From an uncultured Flavobacteriaceae bacterium (GTDB lineage: Bacteria; Bacteroidota; Bacteroidia; Flavobacteriales; Flavobacteriaceae): a stretch of DNA of 64,000 nucleotides. The notes beneath the pieces were generated by a model. The model was given only the letters and a program-made list of their open reading frames with translations, made no database searches and had not been told where the DNA came from. Positions 16,703 to 24,851 of the stretch are shown here, piece after piece. Each line of letters opens with the position of its first letter. The first letter of the stretch is position 1. The DNA lies in the NCBI GenBank assembly GCA_947494565.1, contig CANLVG010000004.1, positions 124,001 to 188,000 on the forward strand, in the 5' to 3' direction. The translations under genes and the position numbers were made by a program.

Positions 16703-19546
16703 TTAAAATTTATAAGAAAGGGAAAGGGAGAAATCGACACCCCTTTTGTATGACAGCACCGTGAGAGGACCGTCTTCCAAAAATCCTGGTATTGCAGGAT
16801 TGTCCAAATCCAAGTTCCCTTCGGCATTTTCGTTTACTCTTTCAACTAGTGGGTTTAACAAGTTTCTTAGGTTTAATCCGAGACCAAAGTGTTTTCCCAA
16901 TTGTACTTTGGAGATCAAATCAAGTGTTACATAGCCTTGATCTACGAGGTGCCCACGTCCTGTACTACCAAGGGCAAACAAGCGGCTTGAAAAATAATTG
17001 GCCGCTAGTGTTGAGGTAAATTCCTTGTCCTCTCCAAATTCCTTAAAGTAACTGATGTCACCATTTACGATTACATCCGACGCTCCTTGCAAAGGTGCCT
17101 CTGTGTTCGTGAATGCCGCGGATAGACCTGTTTCCGAGGATACCTTTTCAGAATCCAATTCTTGATTTGTATTCAGGTACGAGAAATTTCCGCCTATGGT
17201 CAACCTTTCTTTCAAAAGAGATTCACCAACTTCCTTTTCATTTTCCAATAAGTTTAGCCGTACCTCCAATTCAGCACCAAAAGCTGTGGCGGAATCCCCG
17301 GTATTTGCATAGCTCAAATCATTGGCCGCTGAAACCACCAAGAAGGTATTGATCGGGTTTTCAATGAACTTGCCAAAGACTCCAAGAGAGACGATCTCAC
17401 TGGCCGAAGGGAACAACTCCCAACGTAAATCGAAATTATAGTTAATGGAATTTTCAAGTTCCGGATTACCAAAAGAATCCTGGTTGATTTCTTCTTGGAA
17501 TAAAAACGGTGCCCGCTCTTTGAACTGTGGCAAGGTATACGTTCTACTAGCCGCGAATCTCAAGTTTTGTTTTTCGTTCAGTTCGTATTTTAAAGCTAGG
17601 GATGGCAAGAATTCAAAAATGTCCAATTCATTGCTATCTTCTCCCTGAATCACCGTATTCCAGTTGATTGACTGATTGATTTGCTCCCCCCTAGCGCCTA
17701 AAAGCATGGTAAATTTTGGAGAAAATCTATAATCTAAACTTATGAATCCGGCATTGATTTGTTGATCTCCACCAAAGGTTTGGGGGTCAAGTGCTCCGGG
17801 AAAAGAAGAAGGACCTCTGAACGTTCGTATTTGATACAATCCTGAACTGAGCGGATTTTGTTGAAAATACGCATCGATATTTCTGATATCGACTTCAGGC
17901 TGATCGTTGATATTCAAGAATTGATAATTAAACTGAACGGCCTCAAAATCTACGTTCTTAAAGCGTCCGTTATATCCAATGGTCAGTTTGCCATCAAACT
18001 CTTCTTCTTCGTTCTTCTTGAACTTATAAGTGGTTGAGATATTCGCCGAAATTTCTTCCTCTTCCAAATCTTGAAAGAACCTGTGGTTTTCAGATGCGGC
18101 GGAGACCAATCTGAATGATTTAGGGCCTTCAGGATTGTTATTGTTGAGAGGAAGTACGGTATTTTGCCTTCTGTCCGGTACAACATTAAGAACGTAATTA
18201 TACCCTGCACCCCAGTTGACCTCGATTTTATCCGTTAGATCATGTTCACCAAGTAACTGATGTATCGTTAGTGTGGTTCGGTCAAAAGTAGCTCTTTGAA
18301 TGAAGCCACCTCCTTCAGGTGCATCATCTTCTCGGTCGAGAATTCCGAAAAACTCTTCTTGCTTTTGTTCGGAATTGTTCAGTAACAGAAAGTTATATTT
18401 AAAGGCGTGTGCCTCACCTAATCGAAGACCTACATTTCCCATGAGGGTCGTGGACGTTTGATAGCTGAACTTCTCATAGTCAAAATCAGAGTTTGCCAGA
18501 CCGTTGCCGACATTTGGAGCTCCTCTATTTACACCCTGCCTATAGGAATTGGTATTGCCAAAGGAACCGACCGCGAAGAAGTTTAGCCTCGTCTTTTCCC
18601 CTAAAGTGTACGAATCACCACCTTTTAATGAAAAACTTGAATTCAAAGGGGTGCCGGCTGTTTGTCTATCCCAGCTCGTGGTGAACGTGTCAGAAAAAGG
18701 GTTGTTGGCGATGGACTGATCATAAAATCCTGAAAAATTCGGTCCGTCGGTGGTATAAAACTGATCTACCCCGAGTGCTTCCGAATTAGCCCCCGATTGA
18801 AGTCCTAATTCAAGAAAACCTGAGCCCGTGTAGTCTCGGGAAACTATATTGATATTGGCACCCCCAAAATCACCATAATTTGCAGCATTGTACGTTTTAT
18901 CAATACCAATGGATTGGATAATGCTGGTTCCGAAAATACCGAGATCGATATTCTTTTTTGAAGTGTTGTTAGAAGGTAGCGGTAGGCCATTCAGCGTGGT
19001 GATATTAAATCGATCACCCAAACCTCTCACATAAACGTTACCCGAACCTTCTTCTTTCGAAATACCCGTTACTTTACTGACCGCCGTTGCCGCATCGCTA
19101 GCACCTTTTCGGGCAAGTTCTTGTGCTCCAATAGAAGTTTCTAAAGTAATGGCTTTCTTCTGGTCTAACAAAAGCGCCGTCTCCGAATCTTTTCGTGCCA
19201 CGGTGGTGACCACTACTTCTTCTAAAGCAACACCTCCGGCTGCCATCGCCATATTGATGGTCGAAACCTTTCCGGCCTCAACGGTCACGTCGGGCACTTC
19301 TACGGTTTCATACCCTAAGAAACTAAATACTACTGTATAGGTACCGGGTTCCAAATCGGCAATTTCATAAAGACCATCAAAGTCCGAAGTGGTTCCAGTG
19401 GTGGTCCCTTTGATTAAGATGTTGGCAAAAGGCAAAGGATCGTTGTTCATCTCTTTGTCCGACAGTTTTCCGGCTACGCTGCCGGTGTCTTGTGCAGAAA
19501 CCTGCACTACTGCTGCAAGTAGCAGCATGGTTAGAATTCTTTTCAT
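16703..19546 (-). CDS. TonB-dependent receptor with N-terminal CarboxypepD_reg-like domain (not SusC type)
   Basis: The ATG at 19546 gives 947 residues with a signal peptide (ending near VSAQ); the longer frame to 19630 adds 28 residues before it and is rejected. Residues about 20-105 are a CarboxypepD_reg-like domain, followed by LEEVVVTTVARKD (TonB-box-like), a plug domain with VYVRGLGDRFNITTLNGLPL, and a beta-barrel ending in SYKF. It lacks SusC signatures and a SusD partner; the repeat lipoprotein directly downstream may take that role. The promoter region (19644-19680) carries TTAACAT/TTAATAT in an 11-bp step, so phosphate control is plausible. The substrate is unknown; an organophosphate or other phosphorus compound is a hypothesis. 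Confidence 0.85.
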   Translation of the reverse strand: MKRILTMLLLAAVVQVSAQDTGSVAGKLSDKEMNNDPLPFANILIKGTTTGTTSDFDGLYEIADLEPGTYTVVFSFLGYETVEVPDVTVEAGKVSTINMAMAAGGVALEEVVVTTVARKDSETALLLDQKKAITLETSIGAQELARKGASDAATAVSKVTGISKEEGSGNVYVRGLGDRFNITTLNGLPLPSNNTSKKNIDLGIFGTSIIQSIGIDKTYNAANYGDFGGANINIVSRDYTGSGFLELGLQSGANSEALGVDQFYTTDGPNFSGFYDQSIANNPFSDTFTTSWDRQTAGTPLNSSFSLKGGDSYTLGEKTRLNFFAVGSFGNTNSYRQGVNRGAPNVGNGLANSDFDYEKFSYQTSTTLMGNVGLRLGEAHAFKYNFLLLNNSEQKQEEFFGILDREDDAPEGGGFIQRATFDRTTLTIHQLLGEHDLTDKIEVNWGAGYNYVLNVVPDRRQNTVLPLNNNNPEGPKSFRLVSAASENHRFFQDLEEEEISANISTTYKFKKNEEEEFDGKLTIGYNGRFKNVDFEAVQFNYQFLNINDQPEVDIRNIDAYFQQNPLSSGLYQIRTFRGPSSFPGALDPQTFGGDQQINAGFISLDYRFSPKFTMLLGARGEQINQSINWNTVIQGEDSNELDIFEFLPSLALKYELNEKQNLRFAASRTYTLPQFKERAPFLFQEEINQDSFGNPELENSINYNFDLRWELFPSASEIVSLGVFGKFIENPINTFLVVSAANDLSYANTGDSATAFGAELEVRLNLLENEKEVGESLLKERLTIGGNFSYLNTNQELDSEKVSSETGLSAAFTNTEAPLQGASDVIVNGDISYFKEFGEDKEFTSTLAANYFSSRLFALGSTGRGHLVDQGYVTLDLISKVQLGKHFGLGLNLRNLLNPLVERVNENAEGNLDLDNPAIPGFLEDGPLTVLSYKRGVDFSLSLSYKF

Positions 19547-19643
19547 TTTTAGTTTACTATGTTTGATTTTAAATACCGCTGCAAAAGAACCATGCAGGTG
19601 TAAAAGTCGAGTTATCCGTATGTTAAACATGTATTGTAAAAGT

Positions 19644-19680
19644 GTTAGCTAAACGTTACTATATTAAGCGAATGTTAAGC
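19644..19680 (-). promoter_or_regulatory. candidate Pho-box-like repeats before the receptor gene
   Basis: On the minus strand CTTAACAT and CTTAATAT start exactly 11 bp apart, then GTAAC and CTAAC form a second pair 11 bp apart, offset by 8 bp. The site ends about 98 nt before the receptor ATG. A weak -7-like TTCTTTTG lies between. It resembles the sites at 13121-13138 and 14224-14285. Confidence 0.45.
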
Positions 19681-19751
19681 GATTCTTTGTAGCCCTACAG
19701 GCTACGGCTGCTTTGAAAAATCAGTATCTTGCGCGTTATTAATCCACGAAC

Positions 19752-21095
19752 ATGAACTGGGAACAACTTCTCTCCTTAAAGCGCTTTGGCGATACCCATA
19801 AAAGACTCCGAAAAGAACAGGATGAAACCCGATTGGGGTTTGAAGTCGATTATGATCGGATTATTTTTTCGTCGGCGTTTCGCAGCTTGCAAGACAAGAC
19901 CCAGGTGATTCCCTTGTCAAAGACCGATTTTGTACATACCCGCTTGACCCATAGTTTGGAGGTGTCGGTAGTGGGCCGAAGTCTGGGCCGAATTGCCGGG
20001 AAAAAATTGCTGGAAAAGCACCCCCATTTACAGGAAGTGCACGGGTATCGCTTTAATGACTTCGGGGCGATTGTAGCTGCAGCGGCCTTGGCGCACGATA
20101 TCGGCAACCCTCCTTTTGGTCATAGTGGTGAAAAGGCCATTGGAGAGTATTTTGCCACAGGGAACGGTCAACAGTACCAATCGCTTCTTACCGAAAAAGA
20201 GTGGCAAGATATCATCGATTTCGAGGGCAATGCCAATGGGTTCAAATTGCTGACCGAATCACGTGAAGGAGTGGAAGGTGGATTGCGATTGAGCTATGCG
20301 ACCTTAGGGGCATTTATGAAATACCCCAAAGAATCACTGCCCAAAAAACCAACAAAGCACATCGCCGATAAAAAATTCGGTTTTTTTCAGTCAGACAAGG
20401 ATAGTTTTATCGGTGTAGCTGAAGAATTGGGTCTCATCCAGACCAGAACGGGGGCGGATAGCAGCTTTTCAAGACACCCCTTGACCTATTTGGTCGAAGC
20501 GGCCGATGATATTTGTTATACCATTATCGATTTTGAAGATGGCATCAACCTCGGATTAATTTCGGAAGACTATGCCCTCGAATACCTGATTAAATTGGTC
20601 AAGGACTCCATCAATACCAAAAAGTATAATTCGCTGCGGTTTCAACAAGATCGCTTGAGCTACCTGCGCGCGCTAGCCATCAATACGCTGATTACCGATG
20701 CCATCTCTGTATTTGTTGCACATGAAGAGGCTATTTTAGACGGAACGTTCAACGTCTCCCTTTTGGATAAAAGCAAGTACACCGCTCAAATTTCGGATAT
20801 TATCTCGTTGAGTGTAGACCAAATTTATCAATCGCAAGAGGTCATCGAAAAGGAAATCGCAGGCTACAAAATCATTTCCGATATTCTGGATGTCTATATT
20901 ACTGCCCTGATCCGAATCAAAAATGGGGAAGGGTCCAATTATGATGCGCTGATGTTGTATACACTTCCCGAGTTTTATCAAAATACAACGGGTTCTGTCT
21001 ACCAAATTCTATTGAATACTTGCTGCTATGTCGCTAGTCTATCCGATAGTGCGGCCGTTCACATGCACAACAAGATCATGGGAAAACAACTTTGA
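19752..21095 (+). CDS. dgt: dGTP triphosphohydrolase
   Basis: A 447-residue HD-domain enzyme that splits dNTPs, classically dGTP, into the nucleoside and tripolyphosphate, influencing dNTP pools and DNA fidelity. The start matches the family (SLKRFGDTHKRL, then EVDYDRIIFSSAFRSLQDKTQV). The metal-binding HD site is intact: His67 in TRLTHSLEV, His115-Asp116 in ALAHDIGNPPFGHSG, and the later Asp in EAADDICYTIIDFEDG. The length is close to that of Bacteroidota Dgt proteins. It stands alone, divergent from the TonB-dependent receptor, and converges on the DUF3078 gene. True substrate preference among dNTPs cannot be told from sequence. Confidence 0.92.
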   Translation: MNWEQLLSLKRFGDTHKRLRKEQDETRLGFEVDYDRIIFSSAFRSLQDKTQVIPLSKTDFVHTRLTHSLEVSVVGRSLGRIAGKKLLEKHPHLQEVHGYRFNDFGAIVAAAALAHDIGNPPFGHSGEKAIGEYFATGNGQQYQSLLTEKEWQDIIDFEGNANGFKLLTESREGVEGGLRLSYATLGAFMKYPKESLPKKPTKHIADKKFGFFQSDKDSFIGVAEELGLIQTRTGADSSFSRHPLTYLVEAADDICYTIIDFEDGINLGLISEDYALEYLIKLVKDSINTKKYNSLRFQQDRLSYLRALAINTLITDAISVFVAHEEAILDGTFNVSLLDKSKYTAQISDIISLSVDQIYQSQEVIEKEIAGYKIISDILDVYITALIRIKNGEGSNYDALMLYTLPEFYQNTTGSVYQILLNTCCYVASLSDSAAVHMHNKIMGKQL

Positions 21096-21162
21096 TCACA
21101 GGAATCGTTTTGTGCGTTGCGTTATGAGATTGGTCTGGGGATCTTAAAGCATAAAGACGTCT

Positions 21163-22266
21163 CTAAAAATCATAGGCAATGCCCACTCCTAAAAGTTGCT
21201 TGAATTGTATGCGTGGTTCTCCGGGATCGGTAACAACACCGTTTTCATTTTTTTGTTCATCAAAGAGGATATCATCATCATAAATGATATGAGTGCCGAT
21301 GGAAGCGTTGATATATTTGTTGACTTTTAGGTCGAAATTCAGCTCCCAATCCACATCGACGTTTCCGAAACTGGATAGGTAATCGGTGTATAAGCTTAGG
21401 CGGTGTCGCATGTTCGTATTTTTGGCCACCTCGGTTTCCCAATTGTTCGTAATCAAAAAACCGAATTCCAAAAAGATATTTTCGCCCTCTTGAATGATAG
21501 TACCATCCGCATCTAAAACGGCTTTTTGAACCCCGAAAGCGCCCTTATCGGCCAGATCTTGGTCCAGTACAAAAGTAGATTTCTGGGTAATGGGAGAAAT
21601 ATATAGGTTGAATTTCTGGTTTTTCGAAATATACGAGGCCCCAGCTCCCAAAAACGAATATCCTGGTGCCATAAAGCGCGAAATGGGTGTCGTGCGATCC
21701 GGATATTTGAATCCGTTGGAGAATTGGGTATTGAAACTGGCCTTAGCGGAATAGTACCAGTTGCTGATGGTGTCACGGCGATAACCAAAGGTAGAGGTCA
21801 AACGAATGGCATCATCGGTCTTTCGTATTTTTCGTCCTTCCTGGGCGTTGATACCATAGCGAAACTGTAGTTCATTATCCCATTGAATATATCTGAATTT
21901 GTAATTCCGGGCGAAGCGAGCGGTTCCAAGGGCCGACACCGCATTGTTACCCCCCGCATTCCAATTGACAAAGGCGACTTCGCTTAGATTGATTCCTATC
22001 TTGTTGATACGTTCCCAAAACGAGGGTATCCTGAATTTTTTCAGGTTCTGGGTCAGTGGCTTGGTCTGTTTGAACGAGATAAACGGACTCGTCAAATTGA
22101 CGCCCCGTCTAATGTTTTTGACCTTGAACTGTTCTTTTCGAATGACCACGGTATCGATGACCGTGGTATCGACCGCTTGGCCGGGTGGTATAGTGTCTTG
22201 TGCATTCATCCATTGTAGCGGGATGAGTAGAAATAAAAGGAGTTTTAGAAAAACGTTATACTGCAT
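21163..22266 (-). CDS. DUF3078 outer-membrane protein
   Basis: A 367-residue exported protein: a signal peptide (ending near MNAQ), then a stretch of alternating hydrophobic strands characteristic of a small outer-membrane beta-barrel, ending in Phe (VGIAYDF). The central part (WERINKIGINLSEVAFVNWN with AGGNNAVSALG) is the DUF3078 signature as I know it. The family has no assigned function. The start codon lies inside the end of dxs: the ATG at 22266 overlaps the last codons of dxs, which stops at 22256, so translation is probably coupled. The pairing recurs in flavobacteria as far as I recall. Confidence 0.8.
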   Translation of the reverse strand: MQYNVFLKLLLFLLIPLQWMNAQDTIPPGQAVDTTVIDTVVIRKEQFKVKNIRRGVNLTSPFISFKQTKPLTQNLKKFRIPSFWERINKIGINLSEVAFVNWNAGGNNAVSALGTARFARNYKFRYIQWDNELQFRYGINAQEGRKIRKTDDAIRLTSTFGYRRDTISNWYYSAKASFNTQFSNGFKYPDRTTPISRFMAPGYSFLGAGASYISKNQKFNLYISPITQKSTFVLDQDLADKGAFGVQKAVLDADGTIIQEGENIFLEFGFLITNNWETEVAKNTNMRHRLSLYTDYLSSFGNVDVDWELNFDLKVNKYINASIGTHIIYDDDILFDEQKNENGVVTDPGEPRIQFKQLLGVGIAYDF

Positions 22267-24028
22267 TGATAAGGGTACTTAAGTTTTCTTTTAAAGACGA
22301 GGTACTTATTTTGGCTAGATCATAGAGTTCTTCAGGAGTGCCGTGTTCGATGAAGGTATCGGCGATGCCCATTATTTTGATTATCGGGCGATGGTCGGTT
22401 TTGTTCGCATATTCCAGAATGGCACTTCCAAATCCGCCTGCTTCACAGCCATCTTCCAACGTAAGAATAGCAGGGTAGGTTTCAAAGATTCGGTCAAGCA
22501 TCTTCGTGTCCAAAGGCTTGACGAAACGCATATCGTAATGACCGATTTCCGCAGGGTTGTCCCATTCCTCTAATACGTCTGTCGCTCGATTGCCAATATG
22601 TCCTAGAGACAACACAGCGACTTTCGAGCCTTTTCGCAATTCCCTACCACTGCCGATAACGATTTGCTCAAACGGGGTTTTCCATTCCTGAAGTACGCCA
22701 TACCCACGGGGATACCGAATGGCAATGGGGTGTTCAAGGCCCAACTGCGCTGTATACATGATATTTCGCAACTCGCTTTCGTTTAGGGGAGCAAAGATGA
22801 TGATGTTGGGAATACATCGTAAATAGGCAATATCGTACACTCCGTGATGCGTTGCCCCATCTTGCCCGACGAGTCCGGCACGATCCAAACAAAAGACCAC
22901 CGGAAGGTTTTGTAGGGCCACATCATGAATGACCTGATCATAGGCGCGTTGTAAAAAGGTAGAATAAATGGTACAAAAGGGAATCAATTCGGCCGTGGCC
23001 ATTCCCGCCGCCATAGTAACGGCATGTTGCTCGGCGATACCGACATCAAAGGCCCGATCCGGAATTTCCTCCATCATAAATTTCAACGAACTCCCTGTTG
23101 GCATTGCTGGGGTAATGCCTACGATTTTGTCGTTTTCTTTGGCCAACTCTACTAAAGTATGACCAAAGACATCTTGATATTTAGGCGGTTGTTTTGCGCT
23201 GGATTTCGCATAGATTTCCCCGGTTTTTTTATCAAATTTACCAGGAGCGTGATAGGTGACTTGATTCTCTTCCGCTTGTCGCAATCCCTTTCCCTTAGTG
23301 GTACTGATGTGCAGTAATCGAGGTCCCGAAACGGATTTCAGTCGTTCAAGTTCTACTACTAGGGTGTCGAGATCGTGCCCGTCAATGGGCCCGGAATAGT
23401 TCAGGTTCAGGCATTCGAAAATATTTTCTTCCTTAGCGGTTCCTTTTTTGACGTTGGTCAGGTATTTTTTTAACGCACCCACGCTTGGGTCGATGCCTAT
23501 TGCATTGTCATTGAGCACGATCAACACATTGGTATCGGTCACGCCCAAGTGGTTTAGTCCCTCGAAGGCCATACCGCTGGCGATGGAAGCATCACCGATG
23601 ACCGCAATATGTTGTTTGTGGTGTTCTTCTTTGAGTTTAGCGGCAATAGCCATACCCAGAATGGCTGAAATGGAGGTAGAACTATGTCCCGTTCCAAAGG
23701 CGTCATAAGCACTTTCGCTCATTTTGGGAAAACCGCTGATTCCGCCTAGTCTTCGGTTGGATCCGAAAATATCTTTGCGCCCGGTCAAAATCTTGTGCCC
23801 GTAGGCTTGATGGCCCACATCCCATATCAATTGGTCGTTCGGGGTATCAAAAACGTAGTGTAAAGCAATGGTTAGTTCGACAACGCCCAAACTGGCTCCG
23901 AGATGTCCTTCTTTGGTCGCAACGATGTCAATAATGAATTCGCGTAGTTCTTGGGCAAGTTGCGGCAACTCACTTTTTTTAAGCCGGCGAAGGTCGCTGG
24001 GAGCATCGATGTGTTCTAATAAAGCCAT
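22256..24028 (-). CDS. dxs: 1-deoxy-D-xylulose-5-phosphate synthase
   Basis: The first enzyme of the MEP isoprenoid pathway: it condenses pyruvate and glyceraldehyde 3-phosphate using thiamine diphosphate. ATG 24028 gives 590 residues, slightly shorter than the E. coli enzyme (620) but usual for this phylum. A TTG at 24040 lies in a -7-like element and is unlikely. Visible signatures: the DVGHQAYGHKILTGR segment, the ThDP/Mg motif GDASIASGMAFEGLNHLG ... NDN, and the transketolase-like DRAGLVGQDGATHHGVYD. Products feed quinones and carotenoids; the polyprenyl synthase and crtY elsewhere in the window use the same pathway. It is followed, with overlap, by the DUF3078 gene. Confidence 0.96.
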   Translation of the reverse strand: MALLEHIDAPSDLRRLKKSELPQLAQELREFIIDIVATKEGHLGASLGVVELTIALHYVFDTPNDQLIWDVGHQAYGHKILTGRKDIFGSNRRLGGISGFPKMSESAYDAFGTGHSSTSISAILGMAIAAKLKEEHHKQHIAVIGDASIASGMAFEGLNHLGVTDTNVLIVLNDNAIGIDPSVGALKKYLTNVKKGTAKEENIFECLNLNYSGPIDGHDLDTLVVELERLKSVSGPRLLHISTTKGKGLRQAEENQVTYHAPGKFDKKTGEIYAKSSAKQPPKYQDVFGHTLVELAKENDKIVGITPAMPTGSSLKFMMEEIPDRAFDVGIAEQHAVTMAAGMATAELIPFCTIYSTFLQRAYDQVIHDVALQNLPVVFCLDRAGLVGQDGATHHGVYDIAYLRCIPNIIIFAPLNESELRNIMYTAQLGLEHPIAIRYPRGYGVLQEWKTPFEQIVIGSGRELRKGSKVAVLSLGHIGNRATDVLEEWDNPAEIGHYDMRFVKPLDTKMLDRIFETYPAILTLEDGCEAGGFGSAILEYANKTDHRPIIKIMGIADTFIEHGTPEELYDLAKISTSSLKENLSTLINAV

Positions 24029-24037
24029 TGCAAGCGA

Positions 24038-24045
24038 CAAATGTA
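24038..24045 (-). promoter_or_regulatory. -7 element of the dxs promoter
   Basis: TACATTTG on the minus strand matches TAnnTTTG exactly and ends 9 nt before the dxs ATG at 24028. No clear TTG lies at the expected -33 distance. The leader would be very short. Confidence 0.4.
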
Positions 24046-24069
24046 AGGTAAATTCGTTTTTTGAGCGCC

Positions 24070-24098
24070 TTGCCAGTACTGTTAAAGTCGTATTTTTG
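24070..24098 (+). promoter_or_regulatory. promoter of tadA, very close to the start codon
   Basis: TTG (24070-24072), an 18-nt spacer, then TATTTTTG (24091-24098) match the flavobacterial consensus. The ATG of tadA begins only 6 nt after the -7 element, so the mRNA may be leaderless or start at a later ATG. Confidence 0.6.
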
Positions 24099-24103
24099 AT
24101 GTG

Positions 24104-24553
24104 ATGGTTTTACCCTACGATGATACTTATTTTATGAAAAAGGCCCTGCAGGAAGCGGAGGCGGCCTTTGAAAAAGGGGAGGTGCCCATAGGGGCGATTG
24201 TGGTTGTGGAAAATCGAATTATCGCCCGAAGCCATAATCTGACCGAACAATTGAACGATGTGACCGCCCATGCCGAAATGCAGGCAATTACAGCAGCAGC
24301 CAATTTTCTAGGGGGTAAATACCTGAAAGGCTGTACCTTATATGTTACTTTGGAGCCTTGTCAAATGTGCGCGGGCGCGTTGTACTGGAGCCAAATATCG
24401 AAAATTGTATATGCGACGGAAGACCCGCAACGAGGTTGTGGAGCGATGGGTACCAAACTACATCCGAAGACAGTCGTGGTAGGCGGAGTGTTGGAACAGG
24501 AGGCTTCCGATCTCCTCAAACGCTTTTTTATCCAAAAGCGTAATCTCAATTAA
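24104..24553 (+). CDS. tadA: tRNA-specific adenosine deaminase
   Basis: A 149-residue zinc deaminase that converts A34 to inosine in tRNA(Arg) ACG, letting one tRNA read CGU, CGC and CGA. The catalytic signature is complete: His56-Ala-Glu58 (the proton-shuttling Glu) and Pro85-Cys86-x-x-Cys89, with the expected spacing. The N-terminal DDTYFMKKALQEAEAAF is family-typical. ATG 24104 is chosen over GTG 24101. A second in-frame ATG at 24134 would remove conserved DDTYF, so is less likely. It is divergent from dxs, and its stop overlaps the 3' end of the convergent small gene at 24550. Confidence 0.93.
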   Translation: MVLPYDDTYFMKKALQEAEAAFEKGEVPIGAIVVVENRIIARSHNLTEQLNDVTAHAEMQAITAAANFLGGKYLKGCTLYVTLEPCQMCAGALYWSQISKIVYATEDPQRGCGAMGTKLHPKTVVVGGVLEQEASDLLKRFFIQKRNLN

Positions 24554-24801
24554 GAATCTTTCGGTTTTCTAGGTTCTTTACCTTGCATTTTGCGAACACT
24601 TTCATCGGTGAGCATATAATCCTTGAATTTTTTGCCCTTGCTTTCGGTCAGTAGAAACAGTGGCATGGCAAGCAGAAACAAGCCCAAAGTGCCCGATCCA
24701 ATACATTTATGGGCCAACGCTTCTTGGGAATCATCAAGGTTAAATCCATAGATAATCAAACCGGCCGAGGCAATAACGATAAGTATGATGAGGTAACGCA
24801 T
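24550..24801 (-). CDS. small membrane protein of unknown function
   Basis: Encodes 83 residues with two predicted membrane helices (about 2-19 and 38-53) joined by a short loop, then a basic C-terminal tail (KGKKFKDYMLTDESVRKMQGKEPRKPKDS). It overlaps the convergent tadA stop by 4 nt, a tight packing that suggests a real gene. No family recognised. Confidence 0.6.
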   Translation of the reverse strand: MRYLIILIVIASAGLIIYGFNLDDSQEALAHKCIGSGTLGLFLLAMPLFLLTESKGKKFKDYMLTDESVRKMQGKEPRKPKDS

Positions 24802-24851
24802 GGTATAAAAAAGAGCAATTCAAACTAAGTGTGCCCTGGGGCAACATCTTT

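Noticed and set aside
19687-19706. Short inverted repeat GTAGCC/GGCTAC upstream of dgt
   Set aside because: Only a 6-bp stem with no T-run and no promoter alignment; chance is likely.
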